Position numbers and translations under genes: made by a program. DNA of 64,000 nucleotides from Talinum fruticosum (Eukaryota; Streptophyta; Magnoliopsida; Caryophyllales; Talinaceae): the NCBI GenBank assembly GCA_021018815.1, contig JAITYX010000004.1:7258001-7322000 (forward strand), read 5' to 3'. Below, one piece after another: positions 1 through 12,487 of the stretch; within the stretch, counting starts at the first letter, position 1, and the number at the start of each line of letters is the position of its first letter. Below the pieces are notes generated by a model. The model searched no databases. It saw only the letters and a list, made by a program, of their open reading frames with translations, and was not told the DNA's origin.

Positions 1-3000
1 GAAGTGAGAAGGGTTAGTGTGTTTCGACTTGCAGGTACCTTAGAAAGAGACAAAAGGTCATTGGTACCTAGACAAGTGGATGCTTACATCAGGAGATTCA
101 AGACTCTTTTCCGAGTTAGAAGATTACAAAGAAGGCAAAGTCATTTTTGGAGATGATAATAAGGGCAAGATAGTTGGAATAGACAAGATTAGGAAATGAG
201 ATAACCTGGTTAGCCCATTTTATCTTGTCAAGGGATTAAAGTACAATCTACTTAGCATCTCTCGGTTGTGTGACAAAGGTCAAGAGGTAAGGTTCACTCG
301 GACAAATTGCTATATTTCTGATGCAACCACCAAAGAGACTAAGCTCTCGGGTAAGAGGTCGAGCAATACTTATACTATTCTTCTTTCCGATCCAAGTCAG
401 AATTTATCTTGTTTAAAAGCATCATTGCATGATGATTCTTGGACATGGCATCGTAGACTAAGTCATGTTATCATGCATACTATCAAAAAACTTGCTTCTC
501 ATGGTTTAGTTAGGGGTTTATCAAACTGTGCATTTACGAAAAATAAACTTTGTTAAGCATGCACAAAAGGGAAACAGTCGGATCATCCTTCTAATATCTC
601 AAAACTGTTTCCACATCCAAAGTGCTTGAAATGTTGCATATGGATTTATGTGGTGAAATCCCTGTAAAGAGTCTCTGAGGTAAATCATATGTACTTGTGA
701 TTGTTGATGACTACTCACGATTTACCCGGGTTTGTTTTCTTAAGCACAAAAATGAAGCTTTCAAAGAGTTCAAGCAAGCTCTGCAGAAAATTCAAGTAGA
801 GTCTCGGACTCGGATAAGAAGAATTCAAACCGACCATGGAAGGGAGTTCGATTACTCGGAATTTGCAGAGTTCCGTGATAAGAATGGTATATCTCACAAC
901 TTCTCAGCACCTGTAACTCCTCAACGTAATGAAGTAGTGGAGAGAAAGAACAGAACTCTTGAAGAAATAGGAAGGACAATGATGATGGAATATGATCTCG
1001 CCTTACTATTTCTAAGTTGAGGTAGTTAACACGGCAAACTACACACCGAACAGCTGCCTCATCGGACCCATTTTGAAGAAAACTCTATACGAGCTCTACA
1101 AGGGAAAGAAACCCAACATCTCATACTTCAAACCTTTCGGATGTAAGTGCTTTGTTCACAACAATGGTAACGATCACCCGACCAAGTTTGATACTTGGTC
1201 AAATGAAGGTATCTTTCTCGGGTTATTCATTTCATAGTAAAGCATATCGTATTTTCAATAAAAGAACTAAGAAAGTGAAAGAAAGCATCCATATTGTGTT
1301 TGATGAGATTGATTAGGGAAAACCAAGTGAATCAACGTTCTTAGATATGAAACTCGGCCGAGATGAAGATGATCTTGCTGAAGTTGAACTCGGACGGAGT
1401 CAAAAGAAGGCAGCTCGTAACATCATGACTCGGATCGAACCAACTCAAGAGCCAGCTCGGAATGTTGAAGGTCAAATAGATGAGCAAGCTCGGTCAGATT
1501 AGATCACTAAAGATCAACCAGTTCAACCCACAAATCTGGTGAACCAGAGAAGAGGTAGAGCATTCAAATATGTTTCGAGCCACCCACTCGAGAACATCTT
1601 GTCTAACATCAACAAGTGGGGTAAAAACTCGTTCTTCTTTGTAAAATCTATGTGCATTCACTGCATTCATATCATTAACTAAACCTAGAAATACACTAGA
1701 GGCCCTAAATAAACCTGAATGGATAGAGGCCATGCAAGAGGAACTTAATTAATTTGAGAGAAACCAAGTCCGGATCTGTGACCAAACGACCTTCTAGCTA
1801 GATGAGGATGGGTTAGTACTCGAAATAAGGCTAGACTTGTGGCTCAAGGTTACAATCAAGAAGAAGAGATTGATTGTGGAAAACTTTTGCTCTAGTTGCT
1901 AGGATTGAAGCAATTAGGATCCTATTGGCATTTGCATCAAGCATGAATATAAAGCCGTATCAAATGGATGTCAAATATGCTTTTTGAATGGTTTCATTCA
2001 AGAGGAAGTCTATGTTGAGCAACCCCTAGATTTGAAAACTCAGAATTTCCAAATCATGTTTTCAAGTTGCAAAAGGCTCTTTATAGTCTTAAACAAGCTC
2101 CCGGAGCTTGGTATGAAAGACTCGAGCTGTTTCTTGGTTGAAAATGATTTCAAAAGAGGACAGATTGACAAAACTCTTTTCATAAAAACCAAGAGGAAAG
2201 ACTTTTTATTGCTCAGATTTATGTTGATGATATAATTTTTAGAGCTACTAATGAAAATCTTTGTCGAGATTTTTCCGAGTTAATGAGACAAGAATTCCAA
2301 ATGAGCACGATGAGAGAGCTCAATTTCTTTATTGGTCTACAAATTAAACAAGATAAAGATGACATCTATGTCCATCAATCTAAGTATACTAAGGAGTTGC
2401 TAAAGAAGTACAAGCTTCAAGATGCAAAACATGCCGCAACACTAATGAGTAAGCAAGCATGAAACCGGACTCGGACAACAAAGGTAAAGCAAGAGATCGA
2501 AACTCTATCGAGGTATGATTAGATCTCGCTTTATCTTAGATCCAATGAGGCCAGACATTATGTTTAGTGTATGTCTATGTGCAAGATTCCAAGCTAATCC
2601 AAAAGAATCACATCTCACTACAGATGAAGAGAATTGTTAGATATCTTACAAGGACTCGGAATTTAGGTCTATGGTTCTCAAGAGACCGAGAACCGACCCT
2701 AACTAGATACTCGGATGCGGACTATGCCGGATACAAGGTTGATAGAAAGAGCACCTCGAAGCATGCCGGCTTCGGGTCAATCCCTTATATCTTGGCACTC
2801 AAAGAAGCGTAACTCGCTGCTCTATCAACCGCTGAAGCCGAGTACATTGCGACTGGAGCATGCTCGTGCTCGGATTCTATGGATCAAGCAACACTTGAAA
2901 GATCTTGGACTTTCATTCAAATCAATTCTAATCAAGTGTGATAATCGAGTGCAATCAGCATCACTAAGAATCCGAGTTCAAGCACTCAAAGACAAAGCAT

Positions 3001-3130
3001 ATTGAGGTCGGATATCATTTTCTCGATAGACCATTCCGAGAAATGTGATATTGAACTTGAATTCATTCCTACGAAATTTCGAGTTAGTCGATATCTTCAC
3101 TAAGCCACTTAGTGAGGATTAGTTTTGTTT
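1..3130 (+). pseudogene. pol: copia pol polyprotein remnant (PR tail, GAG-pre-integrase, INT, RT, RNase H)
   Basis: Domains in order: protease remnant at 60-140; GAG-pre-integrase at 266-556 with WTWHRRLSH; integrase core at about 640-1260 with DDYSRFTRV, QTDHGREF and VERKNRTLEE, which carry the D, D and E of the catalytic triad; reverse transcriptase at about 1790-2480 with the Tyr-Val-Asp-Asp active site at 2220-2231; RNase H at about 2560-3020 with SDADYAGYKVDRKST. The protein would cut, copy and insert the element. Stops and frameshifts occur throughout, for example just after the pre-integrase zinc-binding region (about 554), so no complete product is possible. Copy B carries the same domains at 39980-43130. 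Confidence 0.9.
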
Positions 3131-3718
3131 TATTAGGAGTGAGCTTGGCATGATAAATGCATGATTATATTTTTTTCATGATTATGTGTTTCATGTTTTC
3201 TTTCTTTGTCTTAATAACAATTGGTTCAGTTGACCCAGTGAGACCGAGCTAGGAGTTATTATTTATTTGTGCTTTTGAGTCACTTAGAAACCATACTCGA
3301 GTCGGACTCATTTTTTGATAAAAATGGACTTCAAACTTTTGAAATCATCTCTAGATCGGTGGAGAATTTTAGAAATTTCTTTTAAAATTTCTCTTTTTCT
3401 CTCTCTTTCGTCACGCGCATCGATCAATGAATCTAGCCGTTGGGAGAAAGACATTGGAATTCTAACTATTGGAGACAGAATCGTCACACTGTTTGAGGCC
3501 ACCGTTGGAGGTTTAGGTCGGAACAAATTCCGAAGGACATTCTTTTCACTATAAATAGCATCCCTTTTCCTTCATTTCACTACTTTACTCTCTTTTAACC
3601 TAATCTCTAGCTTATCGACTCTCGCACTCAAAGCTCTCAAGCACTCTCTTACTCTCTCTCTCTCTCACTCTCTCACTCTCTATCAAGTTCACTTTCTTTC
3701 ACCTCAAACACTTTAGCC

Positions 3719-5335
3719 ATGCCTAAAAGAGGTTCAGCTCAAGACTTTCTAGGGTCCGCAACCAAGAAACCTAGAACCAAGCAAACTCAAGAGGGTCCTT
3801 CTAACCCTTCCAAAATCATCGTCACCCAACATCTCACGTTGGATAATAAGTTCTTTCCAACCACATCCTTTTCGTGGTTGAAGCACATCAAAACCACTAG
3901 AGTCTATAACTTTTTCGCTTCGGTGAGTTCATTTATCCGAACTCGTTGTTGAGTTCTACTCCAATCTTTCTTGCTCCGAGGGTGTTATCACCTCAAGAGT
4001 TCGTGACACAAGTAATGCGCATAAATCTCTCTCTCCTCCATCATCTTTTTAAAGTTTCCTCTATCTTTCTCAACTGCAATCCCATCCCTTTCAACGAGAT
4101 TACGAATGAGTTCTTCGAAAAATATGTCAAGGAAGTCCCCGAGTCATGAAAGAACTTTTCGTGATTCGGATGAAGACCGAGGCCGGACTTCGTGCTTCCT
4201 TCTAATGAGAACTTTCTTCTCTCATCATTCCAAGAAAGAGAATCCTAACTCTAAGATTATCAAAGCTTTATTCGATATCGTTGAGGGCTACAACGTAGAC
4301 CTCTTTCTAGCTATCATCGAGCAAATGGCCACTATGCCAGCTCAATCAAAGAAATCCACCATCTTCCCTTCTGAGCCCTTCTAATTCTTGTTTTCAAGCA
4401 GTTTAAGGTTCCTCTCCTCTCGGACCCAAATGACGTGTCCGAGGCTGCCATCGTTGTTGGCGGGAAGGAGCTTCTTGGATATGGGTACCAGGAAACCAAG
4501 CCCGGTGTCCGGGACCACGGGTCGAACTAAGGCCCCTTTTACCCCGCCTCGGACTTAGACTCGGACTCACCTTTTGCTCCCTCCTCCACCTGGCCGTGCT
4601 TCCACCTCGAGTCCTCCTCTCGAAGCCACTGCCGCCTTGTCTACAGCCACGATAGACAAGCTCACCTCTGTGTCTGCGGAAATTCGGGACACTCTTCGCT
4701 CCTTTAAAACCGTCCTTCAAAACATGACCATCAACCGGAAGACAGTCCAATCTCAAATTCGAGATCAATAGGATGTGCTCCTCGAAATGAAAACTCTAGT
4801 CAAGGAGCAACAGGAACAGAATGAGCTCCTCCGAGAAAGGCGAACAAAGGTCGCTCAGGACCCAAACAGCTCGGATACGTCCGAGGAGTCCTCGAGCCCC
4901 GCCAAGTCTCCCTTCCGAGAGGCGAGCAGAAGAAGAAGAGGAAGGCTGCGGCTGAAACAACTCATTCCGAGGAAATGGAGGAAGAGAAGGAAGAGGAGAA
5001 GGAGGAAAAAGGAAAGAAGAAGGAAGAAGCCGAGGGACACGGTGCTCGCAGTTCCTCAACTCCGAACCGATCGAGTATACGGCGAGTCGGAGTGAGTCGA
5101 AGACCCTGCGGATGTTGGACAGTCCACAACGGTCAAGCCGGAAGAAGCACCCCCTCTCGTAGTTTTCCAAGAGGATGAGCTTCGGATGACTTAGTTCTAG
5201 GTCGACCACTCGGAGCCGAGCCACTACCGGAGATTCCAAGTCTGCCGCCGCCCGGATCTTCCACGTCCTCCCGGGCTTATCGGCGCCACCACATTGCCCG
5301 CTCATCCGCCTCAACACAAACCGCCCCGGCTCCAA
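3719..5335 (+). pseudogene. extra ORF in env position of Sirevirus-like element A (env-like, degenerate)
   Basis: It begins with MPKRGSAQDFLGSATKKPRT at 3719 and is interrupted by frameshifts. The middle (about 4570-4770) and the end (4775-5095) read as helical, Lys/Glu/Arg-rich segments with coiled-coil character (for example LLEMKTLVKEQQEQNELLRE). Copy B has the same ORF at 43815-45166 with a nearly identical N-terminus, so it belongs to the element and is not a captured flank. Sireviruses often carry an env-like ORF here, but I see no clear signal peptide or membrane segment, so env is a positional label only. Long minus-strand ORFs over 4403-5335 are shadows of this biased composition. 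Confidence 0.65.
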
Positions 5336-5817
5336 GCATCTTTTTTTCTTTTTCGTCTTTTTTTTTTAGTCAAGACATCAAGTATATCAACTTGATACGT
5401 TCTTTCCTGTTTTTGTTTCTTTTTTCGTTGAAAGGCGAGGGGAGAATACTAGAAAACATTGTTGTCTTGTTTAGGGGAGTTTTCTCACCCTCTTTTCTTG
5501 TATTTTCTTTGCTTTTTGTGTATATATGATCGAAGTTTTTATTTTAGAACATACTTATTTCGATTTCACTCTTGTTAAGTTTGAATCTCTTATTACCGAA
5601 GTTTTTGCTCCGATATATCTCGCTAATATTTTTTCTCTCTCGCTCCGATATAATTACTCATAATTCTTAGCTGTATGAGTTATCCGCGTAAATGTTCTAA
5701 GTACGAATCACTTCACTCACTACTTCGTATTCTCGATATATTCTACTACGTAAGAATGAAAACTCATGATTATTTTACTAACAAAGTCTCTATCTCGAGT
5801 ATAGAATGCCTTTCATC

Positions 5818-5829
5818 AAAAAGGGGAGA
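5818..5829 (+). other. polypurine tract of copia copy A
   Basis: A run of A5-G4-AGA lies one base before the 3' LTR start (TGAAGACTCGG). Copy B has the same tract at 45550-45561. It is the expected plus-strand priming site. Confidence 0.75.
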
Positions 5830-5830
5830 T

Positions 5831-7313
5831 TGAAGACTCGGACTTTAAAACTAGATCATTCCGAGTACTACATAAAGACTCGTGTACAAACCTCATTCCT
5901 CCTAAGTTTTTATTACAAGTCATTCCGTGTGTTATAAAAACTCCCGCATTAGTTTTCATTCGATTCCGATCGATTCGAAAACACATTCTTGTTTATCTTC
6001 TCACATTGATGTTTCGAGTCACTCAAACATCACTCGATTTATCGCATGTTCAAATAATCTCTCTAACACTTCTTATCCGAGTTCCGATCGCATATTTCGA
6101 AGCGAGTGAATTACAGTGTTAATTCATCTTTCTAAGTCGATATGTTTGTTTGAGAAGTATTTGTCCGCATCAAGTTCTTATACTCGATATTTTCACTCTT
6201 ACAACTTGATCTTTCTTAGGACTCGACTCGATGGAATTTGAGTATAAGGAATATTAGACTCGAAAATTCCACTCTTCCGGGCCTAAGATGATTATGTACT
6301 TAATTGTCTTAATTAAATTATTATTTGTGCCTAATTTTAGACCAAAGTATTTCATACTTTGAGAACTAAAGTGGTTTACTTTTGTAGTTTATCTAAACGA
6401 GGTTATCTCATTTTTGAAATACAAAAGTAACCGGCTTCAAGTTGTCAATCACCAGCGAGATAAGGCTTTTCTACTTCGAACAAGGCTCAAACGCCGTGTT
6501 AGGGTTGTCTCGTTTCCGAAACTGGAAAACTTCAACGCTAAGCTCAACGGTTGTTTCCACCTTACTTCTCGGACATCACTAGCTGACTGGAGCACCTTTA
6601 GGAGCCAAGAGCCGTTGTACAACGTTCACATCCCAACGGATCTTTTTGAGTGACTCGAAGAACTGTTACAACGGTCAAGAATGACTTCTATCAAGAAATT
6701 AGTCACAATGGCTAATCTGCTTGGCCATCTCGTAAATAGAAGCCACCTCTCAGGACTTGAAGATTGTTGGAATTATTGTTGAAACACATTACTTAAGCAA
6801 AAGTTATTGTTTTCATATTCAATCTTCTATTTACAGACTCCAGACTTGTAATTCATACTTTCCGAGTTTTAAAGTCTTGTAATTAGTTACACACTCTCCT
6901 CACTTTTGAGTAAGGTCCCTTGACCGAGCTATAAGGGTTAACTTAGCTCAGCTTGTCCCTAGTTGTAAAGGTTATCTCGGTTAGGAAGTACTAGATTAGA
7001 TAAGGGAATTTCGAGTCTAGGAAAACTCGTAAGGAATTGTTTAAGGGAGCAATTCTGGTTGAGTCGGTGTGCTGTATTTTATGGATTCAAAATAGTAGAT
7101 TTGACTTGGTGCTTGGACTAGCACTATCCGTGGTTTTCTCGTCCCAGGAGGGTTTCTACGTATTTCCGAGTTTACACTTTTCTCGAGTCCAATCTAGACT
7201 CGGATTGTCTTGTTCATTCTTTTCAAGCTTAATCTTCTAAGTTTGTTAAAATTTCCTCATCACCCTATTCGCCCCCTCTAGGGTGACTAAGACTCTCTAA
7301 AAGCAAACCTTTA
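5831..7313 (+). repeat. 3' LTR of Sirevirus-like copy A
   Basis: It starts TGAAGACTCGG and is homologous along its length to the two LTRs of copy B (36526-38140 and 45563-47175). It is 1483 bp against 1615 and 1613 bp, so it has lost about 130 bp. The end has drifted from TTCA to TTTA. The TATA box present in copy B LTRs (TATAAATA) reads CGTAAATA here at 6731-6738, so the promoter is probably damaged. Confidence 0.85.
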
Positions 7314-7950
7314 GAATGGATGTGTTTTCAATCAAAGCTACTCTTCATGAGAATTCAAGTACCACATACTTAACCCAACATTAAGATTAGAGTAGGAGAT
7401 CCAACACCTTCAACAATGCATCGAGTGAAGGATACCTCGGTGTATTCATTTAATATAGTGTAGGCTAGAGTATGTCTTTCCCTAATATTTTTCTCTTATA
7501 ATATGCGTAATATTTGTTATATATAGCATTGAAGTTTGAACGAAACTAATTTATTTGACCCCAATATTTATTTATCGATTCCATATTTCCAAATGGACCA
7601 TGGTCGTGAAATTACTCATAGTATTTTGCGATCATTTCCACAAAGTGTTACTTTTTCGATTAGTCCATACACATGATCCATGCAAGTATTGAGCCAACTA
7701 TTATTAGGTGCTCACCTTCTCTAGAATCTACAAGTGGATCACTGAACTTTTCTTTTTATGATGGTGTAGGAGCTTGTATTACTAAACAGACAAATCATCC
7801 CCTTTTGTTGGGTATACAAATCGGATCCTTCGATAACTCATTCCTCTCTCAATACAAGATCATACCCGAAACGAATGATTACTTTGGCTAAAGAGTTAGA
7901 CCTGAATAGAATCTCCTGTTGTATTTAGTACCACAACCGCATTTCTATTT
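7314..7950. other. unassigned segment between copia LTR and LINE
   Basis: The first five bases are GAATG, a possible target duplication of copy A whose left end is outside the window. A 72-codon plus-strand ORF at 7673-7891 contains FYDGVGACITKQTNHPLLLG, but I do not recognise it and it has no visible exon context. Nothing else could be assigned. The 3' end of the LINE, without an obvious A tail, must lie near 7900-7980. Confidence 0.4.
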
Positions 7951-7979
7951 TTGAGACTTGGTTGAATACTCTAGTATTT

Positions 7980-10900
7980 CGTTCCAAGCAAATATGATGT
8001 ATATAGGCTGAATAGGTGGCATAGATTACTTGTTTCTTCCTTCTATTCCATTCGCCATTGATGAGGTTGTGATTTAATTCTTCCAACTTTCATGTGCTAT
8101 GCTACAATGTAGTCGTTTACACACTTGATCCTATATCTTTTGAGTTTAGGGGCATTTTAGAAACAAGTGTTCTGCAGTTTACGTTATGCCTTGTTCCTAA
8201 CATAGCTTGCACTTTGTGTCCATGTCCTCCATAAATATAGAAAGCCTTGCTACAGTGGGTGTTTTCTTGTATAAGAGGATCCAACTTCTATATGCATCTT
8301 TATAATGTTTGCCTTATTCCATACAAGTTTTGACCATTTGGGTTGTCCTTCCGATCCCAATTTTAGGAAAAGCCCTATTAAACTTGAGTATTCACTTGGC
8401 ATAGCTTTTTCCAGTACCAACATGTGCCTCCTGTAGGGTTGTAGTTCTTTTAGTTAATGTGTTTTATGTAGTGCCTATGTACCCATCTAACCCCAAGGTT
8501 ATCTTCCTTTTTGCCATAACCTAGATATGTTTTGATAATTGAGAGCTTTATTCCACTCGCTCGATGTTCCTTAGATCAAACCCTCCTACTTATTTTGGTC
8601 CGCATACTTATTGTTAGGGGTATTCTTCTCTTATCCTCATCCCCCTCCAAGTATTGCCTTCATTTTGCTTCCACTTCCTTCATGATCTTCCGTGGTAGTA
8701 CAAATATACTCCCTAAAACCCACCCCCAGTAAAACCGAATTAATGAGCACCACCCACCCTTCTTGCATAAAAATACCGCTTGTTGCCCCAAACTCGAGTT
8801 TACTTGTTATCTTATTCACTAGTAGTGCACAATTAGACTTACTTAGTCTTGAGGATGTAATTGGCACTTTAAGCTATATGAAGGTTAATTGTCCTTCTTT
8901 GTACCCACACCGGTGTATAGTATAGCTTGCTTCCTTTCTAGGTCTAAAACCCCCATAACAATTTGAGATTTGTCCTTGTTCACATGTAGCCTTGAAATTT
9001 TAGTAAACTTTTGAAGAGTGGTTACCAAGGCTGTAGTAAATGGTATATCTTCTTTAGAAAACAACATAAGATCATCTACAAACATAATATGATTTCGCTT
9101 CATAGATTTGCATCTTGGATGAAATCGAAGTCACTTTCCCTACACATATGGATAACATCCTAGATAGGTACTCCATTGCTAGCATAAATAAGAGTGGAGA
9201 CATAGGTTATCCCTATCTAATACATGTAGCTCCTTTGAACGATTGCAAATCTTATTAATTAAAACGTATGCAATATGACGATGATTTGATGCAAGCCATA
9301 ATCTAATTCATAATTCCCTATTGGAAGTGGAAGCCAAAAGGCATTTCTTCCAAAGAACTCCAAGGTTAAAAGTCATATGCTTTCTGGATGTCTAGTTTCA
9401 TCATGCATCTAGGGAGATATTTTTCCTCTTATACCCTCTTGTTATCTCTTGACATATTATCATATTATGTACCAGTTGTCTACCCTTAATGAATGCATAT
9501 TGATTGCTGGAAATTAGTAAAGGGAGTACCTCATTTAGTCTTTGACAAATGAGCTTTGTAATGCACTTGTAAATAACATTATAGCATGCTATTGGTTTGA
9601 AGTCCTTTGCGCTAGCATAGTTATGAAACTTGGTGATGAGCACTATCTTTATTTTATTTATCTCGGTGCTGTAGTTTGCCACGATCGAAGAAATCATGTC
9701 TTGCACTGCATACTAGGTGGCCTGTTTGGTTCCAAGAACATTTAATAAAGTTGCTCGAATATCCATCCGGCCCTGGGGATTTAGTATTGGAGATAAAAAT
9801 ATAGCTTTCTTCATCTCTTCATTGGTAAAAGATCCGTGAAATCATTCTTAAATACTGCCTCATCACATTGCTCTCTCCACTGTGATTTCCCAATAAAGAT
9901 ACATAATACTACTCTTGCGTAATCTCATTTAACTCATCTAGAGAATCTGTCATCCTTCCTTCCTTGTTCCGCACTTGGTAAACATAATAGGTTTGTCTCC
10001 TTTTTTAACAATTGCAAAGAAGAACTTTGTGCATTGGGCCCTATATTTTTGTCAAATCCAGACTTACTCTATTGTTTCATCAAGTCGAGTGATGCTTGCT
10101 AAGAGTAAGGAATAAGTATCTCGTGGCCAAATTCTCCAAGTCTTCTAATGTAGTATTTGTGGGATCCGAGTGGAGGGCAGCCCGGATCTCTTCAAATTTG
10201 GTTTTTGCAATGTCCTTGTTTAGGTGAACATTGCCATATGTATTTTTCAGCTTCAGTAAAGGCTTCCACATATTTTAAAATATATGGATAAACTTTTTCA
10301 TAGGTGACTCTAAGCACATTGCTTTGCATATTTCTACCTGCACAATCCCCATGAGTTTTGGTGCTTTCGTCCATATTTCACATAATTGAAACCCTTTTAT
10401 TTTAACTTGGTGGGCTCCCATCTTGAGCTTTAGTAGGCAATGGTCTGAAAGATCTTCAACTATGTAGTCCACTAGTACATTCTCAAAAGAAAATAACCAT
10501 TCAACATTAGAGAAAGCCTTATCAATCCTTGTATAAATTCTAGTACCGAGTGTAATGTCTGTTACTCCATGAATAAAAGGTGTTACTTTGCATCTCTTGT
10601 AGGTTACAATGTTGTATGCATTCTTGGAAGTCATCAATTTAATCTACTTGAATTGGTGATCCTCTAAGCCTATCATGGGTAGATAAGGCTCAATTGAAGT
10701 ATCCCATTGCACACCATGATATGTTGTGCCAATAATTTAGGATTAAGCCCATAGTGGAAGCCTCTCTTCGATCTATTATGTCCATAAAAAAATGTGATTA
10801 CAAATGTCACATTAGATTTTAGAATTCGCACTTTGCAATGCACCAATTGATCATTGTCTGTCTACGATATCTACTTGGAACATGTTCTTCTTCCATACTA

Positions 10901-11125
10901 CCCAAGGCCAATCCCGCCTCTAGGATGATGCATATTGTTAATGAAACTACCCTAACCCAAAAACATGTTATTATAGCCTCGTTGTGAGATTTGCATCCTT
11001 TATTTTGGTTTCTACCATTGCCATAAGACCTACTTTGTGCTGAACAATAAATCTCTTCATATCTAATTGTTTATTTGGCCCATTTAGGCTTCTAACATTC
11101 CATGAGATGAGACTATCAATGGTTA
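7980..11125 (-). pseudogene. LINE ORF2 (endonuclease / reverse transcriptase / zf-RVT), degenerate
   Basis: Reading the minus strand, the endonuclease starts near 11125 (ISWNVRSLNGPNKQ) and continues to GTRIYTRIDKAFSNVEWL and EDLSDHCLL, the conserved SDH motif, around 10640-10400. The reverse transcriptase shows KDFKPIACYNVIYKCITKLI and NQYAFIKGRQLVHNM at 9706-9401 and a Phe-Val-Asp-Asp active site at 9082-9071. The RT tail at 8867-8637 has PITSSRLSKSNCALLVNKI. A Cys-rich zf-RVT-like segment follows at about 8330-7990, including KCKLC and AEHLFLKCP. Multiple frameshifts make it non-functional. Confidence 0.85.
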
Positions 11126-11199
11126 GTTCATAATAGGTGTACTATTCACAAGAATATTCTGTTGTATTAGTGAATTCTTACGACTAACTATGATGAATC

Positions 11200-12333
11200 C
11201 ATCATTGTCTACAATTTGGCTCCTTTCTTCCACATGCTTGACTTGCTCTTTTTCTCTTTGAATAGGTCTTTACACCTAGGTAACTTTTTTCTTTCAACAA
11301 TCTTTTCATAATTCCCAAGTAACTTGCAACGAGAGCATTGTGTTGGCCTCCATTCATATCCCACTTCCTGTTGCATGATTATTCCCTTCTTATTCAAATA
11401 GTTTACCACATCTTGCAAAAAGTCACCTATCTTGACCTCTACCAAGATTCTAGCAAAGAACATTTTGTCCTTCATTGTTGTGGTTTTATCCATTCAAATT
11501 GGTTTACTAATTAAGCTCCCTATCTTACTTAAACTACTTTGGGCTCCAATACTTTGCATCCAATCTTGGAAGTGCTCCCAAATGGGCAACTGTTGAATAT
11601 TATTCTTATCCGAATCCAGCTCTATGTGCCATGGCTTAACAACTACAATTTTTTTTTAATCAAAGAACACCATGCTTCAACTTGCCTGATCTTATTATTC
11701 TTTACTTTTAAATCTAACCATGTATATCTCATTCTTAATGCTAACAACGAGTTCAATATCCAGGTGATCCCATGTCCTCCTAAAGAAACCTTCCATCACA
11801 ACTAAAGGTAGGTTATCTGTCCATAATTCAATTTCGATTGAATGTCTTCTAGCTCGATTTTAGCAAATTTCATGCCATTATCCTCTACCCCAGAATAAAA
11901 TCTAGTTCATCATCAACATTTTCATCAACTATAGAAGCATAAGATTTGCTTGGGATTTGGGCTCCGTGTGATTCACTTTCCTTCTCCTAGGATTGGTTTT
12001 GTTTGTCTTCTAGGATTCATCGATCCCTTATTTTTAACAATTGGTACCACATGCATTACTTCGGTTTGTTGATTTTGATTCACATTCACAATTAATTCGA
12101 GTCATAATTTCATTGGCGACATCCGTAATTGGTGATGCCACTGCCGAGTGAGTACTAGGCCGAGGTGTGGTGCTCAATAACTGTCGAGGTCGACCTCTTC
12201 CTCTTCCTTTGGGTTGCCCTCGCCCTCGATTCGTCCTTATCATAGCACCGAGCTCCGGGGATAGAAAGCTTTTTTTGCTAAAGAGCCGAAATTCTACTTG
12301 GATCATTGCACTTTCCTTGTGCTCATATTTCAA
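11200..12333 (-). pseudogene. LINE ORF1 (gag-like nucleic-acid-binding protein), degenerate
   Basis: The N-terminal piece (12333-12034) contains a Gly/Arg stretch, GRGQPKGRGRGRPRQ, typical of nucleic-acid-binding tails. The C-terminal piece (11493-11209) contains VGYEWRPTQCSRCKLLGNYE, which resembles the zf-CCHC_4 knuckle found after DUF4283 in plant LINE ORF1 proteins. The segment between them is broken by stops. The protein would coat LINE RNA. It lies just upstream of ORF2 on the same strand. Confidence 0.7.
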
Positions 12334-12487
12334 TTAAACCTCTAGTAACATTAATGCTTAATATTTCAACTTCTTAGGTGTCTTTGAAGATTTTAATTTT
12401 TGGCATATGAGCATTTTCAATATGAGTTGATCCCGTTGAACACAATGATTGTACAAAGATGGTAAAAGAAATGTGTTAGACTTATAA

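Larger units (their letters stand above)
1..7313 (+). mobile_element. Sirevirus-like Ty1/copia LTR retrotransposon, copy A (5' part outside window)
   Basis: This is the 3' part of a copia-type element in the order protease remnant, GAG-pre-integrase, integrase, RT, RNase H, an extra ORF in the envelope position, polypurine tract and 3' LTR. Integrase before RT is the copia order. An additional ORF between pol and the 3' LTR is known from the Sirevirus (SIRE/Maximus) lineage. Window base 1 aligns with about base 39981 of the second copy (36526-47175), so gag and the 5' LTR lie outside the window. All ORFs are broken by stops and frameshifts, so the copy is dead. Its 3' LTR is shorter than those of copy B, consistent with greater age. 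Confidence 0.88.
7950..12340 (-). mobile_element. plant LINE (non-LTR retrotransposon), degenerate
   Basis: Minus-strand fragments run in LINE order: a gag-like ORF1 with RG-rich and zinc-knuckle parts (12333 to 11200), then ORF2 with an AP-type endonuclease, reverse transcriptase, RT tail and zf-RVT region (11125 to about 7980). There are no LTRs. Each domain is split by stops and frameshifts, so this is an old copy. The boundaries are approximate: I found neither a clear target duplication nor a poly(A) tract, which would appear as poly(T) on the plus strand at the left end. Confidence 0.85.

Noticed and set aside
4403..4768. 121-codon minus-strand ORF
   Set aside because: Antisense shadow of the middle of the env-position ORF.
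4796..5335. 179-codon minus-strand ORF
   Set aside because: Shadow of the Lys/Glu-rich env-position ORF of copia copy A; copy B does not keep an equivalent frame.
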